Of a stretch of 64,000 nt of DNA, positions 58,604-64,000 are shown piece after piece. This DNA is from Gigaspora rosea (Eukaryota > Glomeromycota > Glomeromycetes > Diversisporales > Gigasporaceae). The DNA lies in NCBI GenBank assembly GCA_003550325.1, contig QKWP01000115.1, positions 406,487 to 470,486 of the forward strand. Reading direction: 5' to 3'. Position 1 is the first letter of the stretch. Every line of letters begins with the position of its first letter. Below the pieces are notes generated by a model. That model was not told the DNA's origin. It saw only the letters and a list, made by a program, of their open reading frames with translations, and searched no databases. Made by a program: the position numbers and the translations under genes.

Positions 58604-60538
58604 ATGGTTAAAATTTCTAAAATTCTTGTTTTTTTGGTTCTTATTTTCCATGCTCGCTTGACGATTACTTTACCTACTCATGTATTAAAAGAACGTAACT
58701 TGACTATGTTACTAGCTAATAGATCAGGTCATGATTTAAAAAAAAGAGATCCTTTTAACCCACTTAAAATTAAAGGAACAATATTTATGCGTCCAGCTAA
58801 TATTCCTAAACAGATAAGAGTGCTAAAAATTACTTTTGCTTGTGCACAGCTTAGAACTTTTGTTGCATTTTGTATTTGTTGCGCATTAAACAATCGAAAT
58901 ATTTTGATTGATGAACCACAGCCACTTTTACAGCCTATATGGTCTGATGATTTTACAAAACAACAAGTTCTTGGTCCTAACCTTGGAAAAATGTTTTATG
59001 AATATCGAGATCAGCTTATTATAATCGCATGTATTTTGATGGTAGTGGCCGGGGTTTTGTTATAAGCATATGTCCTACTTCAGAAGCAATTCCAAATTAT
59101 GAACCAAATCAAGATCTAATACCGTGCAAATAGAGATGGGCAAATCGCGGTTTTTCCAAAAATCCCGCGTGTCACACACAGATCACGCATGTGATACATA
59201 TTCCGCGCAGGATAGGATCACAAATCTGCAGGTTTCTTAATTTTTGTGCCTAATAAAAAACCCAAGCGGAAATAATTATTGAAAATCAATTTAATTGTTC
59301 AAATTAGTTATTACTTATAAATTTATTTATTTAAATAATAAATTCGACATAGAAATGCACGTATCTATATATAAAGTATTTCAAAAATTCGAAGTTTATG
59401 ACTTTAGATATTCGAATTTTTTCACTAGTTTTATCCCAAATTTGTATATAGACCACCTTTTCTTTATTTAGTATCAATCCCATTTTTGCATAATGCATTA
59501 AATGTTAGTTAAGGGAAACCTGTTTTACACGTATTATCTTCCCTCTTTTTAAATAACACGCTAACGGGTTAGTACTTTAACATGTTCGCATATAACGTGT
59601 TTGCTTATAAAGTGTGTATTAGAATGACAGTTACCAAAATTCGAAAGCATGAGATAGCAAGTTTGGTTTAAAATAATCTTTTATTATCACGTCAGAATAC
59701 ATTTTGGTGTGTCACATGTAGTATACTAAATTTAAATCAGTGAGATTCCCTTCGATTTTACTTAAGGAAAATAAAGGAAGTAAGTTAGTGTTCTGCTGAA
59801 GAGACCTTTATTTGAGTAAACCAGAAACTTATCTCCAGGTAGCTATTAGAGATAGATTGGTCGTATTACAAACTCTTCAATACGTAAGTAAATTCTATGC
59901 ATATCGATGCATGCCAATTACTAATTAGAAATTGGCCAAGATATGTAATACTGGCCAGATTTTACATTAATGCCGGCCAGACGATATTGTAATGCCGGCC
60001 AGATAATTTTATTTTGGAATCATATTAAAAATTCCGTGCGGGCCCTAAAAAATCCGCACATCACGCACGGGATTCCGCGTGGGATTACGCTCGGATCCCG
60101 CGCGTGCCTATCTCTACGTGCAAACCTAAGGCAGCTGAAAATATTTTGCGCCCATATGATCCTACAACTGATCTTTTTGCATCTGAACCTTCCAGTCCTT
60201 CTAAATTACGATACAAAAGTACAGTTAAAGAATTTTCATTAAATGCACCAGGATTTTCAGAATTCTATGAAGTATTATTACAAGAAAATACTTATATAAT
60301 TAATCATTCACGATTTCTTCTACATGATATTTATCACCAAGTATCAAAATATCTTGCTGAAGATACTGACATATATAATTATTTTGACCTTATCTACAAA
60401 TTTGGAGGAAAAATTAATAGTTACCTTCATATATTAACAAGTTTGGTTGATCAAAATGGTTCAGTAAGTCATTCTATAGCAAGTCTAACAGTTATGTGTG
60501 ATGAAGATAAATATATTTATACCGATAGTTCGTAATTT
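58604..60538 (+). pseudogene. Second copy of the secreted-protein gene, split by a hAT element
   Basis: The leader MVKISKILVFLVLIFHARL, the NLT and NRS sequons and the LKKRD site match the intact gene at 44384. After residue 55 identity falls sharply (GTIFMRPANIPKQIRVLKIT against GLIISRPLDLPRQIALLGLA), although the Cys cluster FVAFCICCAL is kept. The first frame stops at 59065 because of a frameshift near 59005. In the following frame SEAIPNYEPNQDLIPCK leads into the hAT insertion (59131-60116), whose TAG end adds a stop. Homology resumes at 60117 with KPKAAENILRPYDPTTD, then LNAPGFSEFYEVL and a diverged C-terminus to the stop at 60536. Flanking TSDs show that the insertion interrupted a previously continuous exon. 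Confidence 0.85.
59131..60116. mobile_element. 986-bp hAT-like element with CGCG words, inserted in a gene
   Basis: CGTGCAAA is duplicated exactly at 59123-59130 and 60117-60124. The ends are TAGAGATGGGCAAATCGCGG and, inverted, TAGAGATAGGCACGCGCGGG. Subterminal words are CCCGCG(C/T)GT, ATCACGC and their inverse. The interior holds a copy of the dispersed repeat also at 37315-39350 and, at 59940-60010, three TAATGCCGGCCAGAT-type repeats. Non-autonomous. Confidence 0.93.
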
Positions 60539-60539
60539 A

Positions 60540-62510
60540 TAGCTTTTATGTTTTTATTAGATAATAACATGTTTAGTGGTTATAAAATAATTTTTAATAG
60601 TGTAACCATATCAGCCCAATTTAGCTCTGATGATTCACTTGGTTTAAATTTATATTGATTGTATACGTATATGATATCACGGGAATTAATGTATCAGGGT
60701 CGGTGTTATCACTTAATTTAATCAATCTACATGATTGATTTAAAGAAGACGTATATGATGCAATTAGTTAAACATCGGGGGTAATTTATTATAATATTAT
60801 TAATAAAGAATGTAACAATGGAATAAAAATTAATAAAAGAATACAATAAAACTAAAATACTATAAGAATCGGATTATTATTATAACTATATAATCAAAAT
60901 CATCACAATCTGAGAAATTGTCTGCCTTCCTCGTAGTAGCGCAAAAACTCAAGCTTTAAATACTTTCTGAGTTATTAAGAACTACTGCGCTTTAATCTTC
61001 TTCGCAATTCTTTGTACCTTAAGGCTTTGAAGCATTCGTGCTTTCGGACCATGAGCATTAATGCTCCAAAATAAATAAGCCTCTCTACGTTATCCGTACA
61101 AGCCAGGATGACTATAGCTCATGGTGAGCCAACAACAAGGGCAAACAATTACTAGTTTGGCCAACAATCTATGTATAACAATAACCGGCTTCCCTACCAG
61201 TGCATACAAACAACTCCTGGGAATAAACATTATCTCTAAGCCTCCACCAAAACCTTGTTATTCCATATGGCTGCATCGATGGACCTTCCCAGTGTTACCA
61301 AATTGTGTATAAGTCACGGGTTAAATTTTTAACCATGACAATAGTTTTTTTATCATCGTATTTGCTAAGGTTAGCAATAGGTCCAGATAATAGGTTGAGG
61401 TTGGTGTGAAGTTAGAGTTAGGTTTGGATAATATGTTCGGATTAGTATGGTCAGGTTTTAATTGATTATGTAATATTAAAAATGTAGTAGAAAGTGTTAT
61501 ATCTTATGCTGTAATTAGTTATAAATAAGATTAGCTAGAGCTATAACAGTTTCTACTGCATTTCTAATAAGATGTTTAATAAAGGTTACCTAACGCATTC
61601 ATGGATAATTAATTTACAGATAAGGTATTTTAAGGAGATTAATTTTGTACAGTATAATACATTTTACTAACAATTTTTTTGAACTGGAGTTAAGGGGAGC
61701 GAAATGGAAAACCCTTCCATACTCTACTAATTTAGATGATGTCTGACTTCTGCACCTGTAATTATAATAATACTGATTTTGTCAACTTCTTAGAGATTAA
61801 TCAAAATTCTAACCAATATGGGAATTTTTAAAAATAACCAAATTACACAAATATTTATTTTTCATAAAAGATAAATTAGTAAAAACCCTTATGCTGATAA
61901 GAAAAATAAGTTCACTAAATAAATTATTACATTTATTAAATATTTTATAAATTATTTTTGTAGTGAATAAATTATTAAGTCATTAATTAGTTATATTTTA
62001 TTAAAAATATATTAAATTAAACATGATAGAAGTTTATTTTGATAGACAAAATTTCAAATTATGCAATTTTAAAAAAATTTACAAATATAGATAATATTTT
62101 TTTAAATATATTTAGAGAATAGATAGATACACGTAGATGGATAAATGTGGTATTTATTATTAATAAATTCGAATTTAAAAAAAATTTACATGATACAGAA
62201 AATATATCCCAAAACTTTAAATTTATAGTTAACAAACCAAACACCACAAAAACCAACCAGTCTAAATATTAAACCCAGATTTCTTGCCACTAAAGAACTT
62301 GTACTTATTTAAACTAAATAATTAGTAATAAAATGTGATATATAAGTTAGTCTTGCAAATATTGCCACTATGAAAATTTGCAAGAATGTAACCTGCATAA
62401 TCGTGAATCAACCATAATTCTTATGAAATATCTTACTATTTAACCTACCATGTAAGTGCACTAAAGTTTTTTCTATAATGTTTAAGAAAATCCAAAATGC
62501 TTGACCATAT
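60540..62510. other. No gene recognised
   Basis: 60900-61315 has a more balanced composition and a 63-codon frame (61121-61312) without a recognisable domain. The remainder is AT-rich. No RNA gene or clear repeat was found. Confidence 0.45.
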
Positions 62511-62517
62511 TAAAACC

Positions 62518-62622
62518 AGTGTTGGTATTGGACATATGCCCATCTAATTTTAGTTCTATTGGACTTGTCTGGACATTGAACATATACTTGGACATATGTC
62601 CATGTCCAATATGTCCAATAAA
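62518..62622. repeat. Word array of TTGGACATATGTCCA
   Basis: From CAGTGTTGGTATTGGACATA on, TTGGAC, GGACAT and the palindrome GGACATATGTCC recur about eight times in both orientations. The left edge CAGTGTTGG resembles a hAT terminus, but no right partner or target duplication is found, so it may be a truncated element. Confidence 0.6.
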
Positions 62623-63039
62623 ATTTTTTTTATTTTTTTAATTATAAAGGTTTTGAATCAGTCTAAATAAGATTGATTTTTTGAATCCAATACAGTCCAC
62701 TATCTTTTTTAATATAAGTAGAGAAGTTTTTCCAAGTGGGAACTGCCATATAAACAATATTTTATATAAATTTTAATCTGAAAACATAATTTTTTAATTT
62801 TAAGGTCATGAAAGATACGACTTATTTCTAATAAACACCCTATATAAATTTAAATTTAATACACCACATGTTTGATGTACTATCTAATGCATTGATATAT
62901 TATCCAATGTATTTATTATTTTATGAATTTATTTATTAAATTTTAAGCCCAACACATTGATGTGTTATCCCAAACATTCAATTCCATTGAAATTTTACTA
63001 TTTATAACACATATATGTGCTAACACATTAGTGTTGTGA

Positions 63040-63230
63040 AAATTTACTTTATATGTTAATCATAAATTTACTCTGATTTGACTAACTTTTAATAAATTAT
63101 ACAAAAATAGAAATGAAAGTTATTTATACTAAATAAAGACAATGATCTATATACAAATGTGTGGAGGTAAAACTAATAGAAAATTCAAATCTCTAATATC
63201 ACAATATCGAATTTGTGATACTAGCTGCAG
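63040..63230 (-). repeat. Inverted dispersed copy of the 48990 array unit
   Basis: It contains GACTAACTTTTAATAAATTA, ATACAAAAATAGAAATGAAA, then GATCTATATACAAAT and CACAATATCGAATTTGTGAT, all in the inverse sense of the array. 62650-63040 and 63240-63750 show no gene. Confidence 0.65.
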
Positions 63231-63756
63231 CATTATCATGATTTCGCTAGTGAAAAACTAATAGCAGAGAATTTTCTCACTATGGACATCAATAAACGAG
63301 CCTTAAAAGTGGCAAAAATAAACACTACCCAACAACAAATATTATTGTAGCTAATCTGTCTTATGCCAGCATAAGTGAATCAAAATTTGGCTCCATTCCC
63401 ATGAAGCCTTAATAGCTGCCAATTAATCTTCCATAAATGCATACAATAGGAAAAGTGCAATTATGGACTGTGCACTTATAGAATGTAATCTATATATATC
63501 AGGAACCCAGTCATGCAAATTGAGGGAGTGTATGGTTACCTGCTATCTAGAATGGCGAGTTCGCAAAATCTTGTATTTGATCGGGTATTAAAAAGCTATC
63601 ATATCACATGTTAATGTGCTGTGCTGGTATAACATACTTTTACTGTTCGTGTATGAGCATACCGGTGTTTTTTATACTCAACTTTTTCTATTTTTAGTTA
63701 GTATGTTATTTATTATTGTTATTTATTTCTTTTTTGGCATATTTTGTGGCATAGTC

Positions 63757-63905
63757 TGGTGATTGAATCCCCAAACAGGTAATCAAAGCCCCAAAAGGGT
63801 GATCAAATCTCCAAACTGGTAATCAAATCTCCAGATGGGTAAATAATTACTCGTTTGATCACCCATTTGGAGATTTGAATCTCCAAACGAGTGATAAAGC
63901 TCCTA
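63757..63905. repeat. Word array of GGTAATCAAATCTCCAAA
   Basis: About five direct units of 21-23 bp (GGT(A/G)ATCAAA(T/G)C(T/C)CCAAA) are followed by two inverted units (TTTGATCACCCATTTGGAGA). The ends TAGTCTGGTG and, inverted, TAGGAGCTTT are only weakly alike and there is no 8-bp duplication. It resembles the word-array hAT-like elements but is not proven to be one. Confidence 0.65.
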
Positions 63906-64000
63906 TATGAATTAAAAATATATAAGGGTTTGGTTTTAGCTTATGGGGGAAGAACAAGTAGTTAACAGTTGTAGATAGTATTTAGTATTTCTGTAATAAT

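Noticed and set aside
60920-61020. Apparent GTAGTAGCGC / ACTACTGCGC hairpin
   Set aside because: The two words are not reverse complements of each other, so no stem forms.
61121-61312. 63-codon frame MVSQQQGQTITSL...
   Set aside because: Composition is gene-like, but nothing matches a family I know and there is no upstream support.
1-64000. CRISPR arrays, bacterial operons, ribosome binding sites
   Set aside because: Spliceosomal introns, a LINE with poly(A) and eukaryotic transposons show nuclear DNA. The short tandem words are transposon or satellite repeats without unique spacers.

Overview
This is a very AT-rich eukaryotic window, with long A/T-only stretches, GT..AG introns, a polyadenylated LINE and one assembly gap (33656-34217). 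The reverse transcriptase of the LINE, with its RNFAGLPEEGT block, and the zinc-finger/Plavaka transposase read like the repeat proteins of arbuscular mycorrhizal fungi (Glomeromycotina, Rhizophagus-like). That placement is from memory of the families, not from a search. Almost the whole window is mobile-element sediment. The one convincing intact gene is a 359-residue predicted secreted protein at 44384-45463.

Layout. 1-24 kb: two diverged copies of one multi-exon gene family (gene A 308-3815, gene B 21605-23400) flank a decayed reverse-strand Plavaka-type (CACTA/CMC) transposase gene (17686 down to 5142). That gene holds a nest of younger elements: a fold-back element (6189-7112) and a terminal-inverted-repeat (TIR) element (7712-15989). 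The TIR element contains a LINE (8131-13430, perfect 15-bp target duplication) and a hAT-like element (14208-15977, perfect 8-bp duplication), and the hAT element contains a second hAT-like element (14546-15805). A second copy of the transposase C-terminus lies inside the last intron of gene A. 24.3-30.0 kb: an old, broken Ty3/gypsy-type LTR retroelement carrying a small hAT insertion. 30-43 kb: nested TIR and fold-back elements, the assembly gap, and a 1.5-kb hAT-like giant palindrome (37630-39139).

43.8-60.5 kb: a duplicated gene module. Copy 1 (44384-45463) is open. Copy 2 (58604-60538) has a frameshift and is split by a 986-bp hAT element. The roughly 580 bp upstream and the signal-peptide region are nearly identical between copies while the mature proteins have diverged strongly, the pattern expected of a secreted effector-like family. 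Between and after them lie further hAT-like elements (47130-47498, 50700-52689), a 455-bp near-perfect palindrome (48061-48516), a four-unit tandem array (48990-50540), tandem hairpins (53878-54055) and a 494-bp tandem duplication (55611-56560).

The most unusual theme is a set of hAT-like elements with TAG.../...CTA ends and mostly perfect 8-bp target duplications. Each has its subterminal regions built from many copies of one short word, and the word differs between elements (GTTCGG, GTCTGG, GGGTGACCC, TCAAATTTGA, TAATTGATTAG, ATGCGCATGA, CCGCGCG). Two pairs share the same terminal repeat but have had the word exchanged throughout. Further word arrays of the same look lie at 56856-56900, 62518-62622 and 63757-63905.
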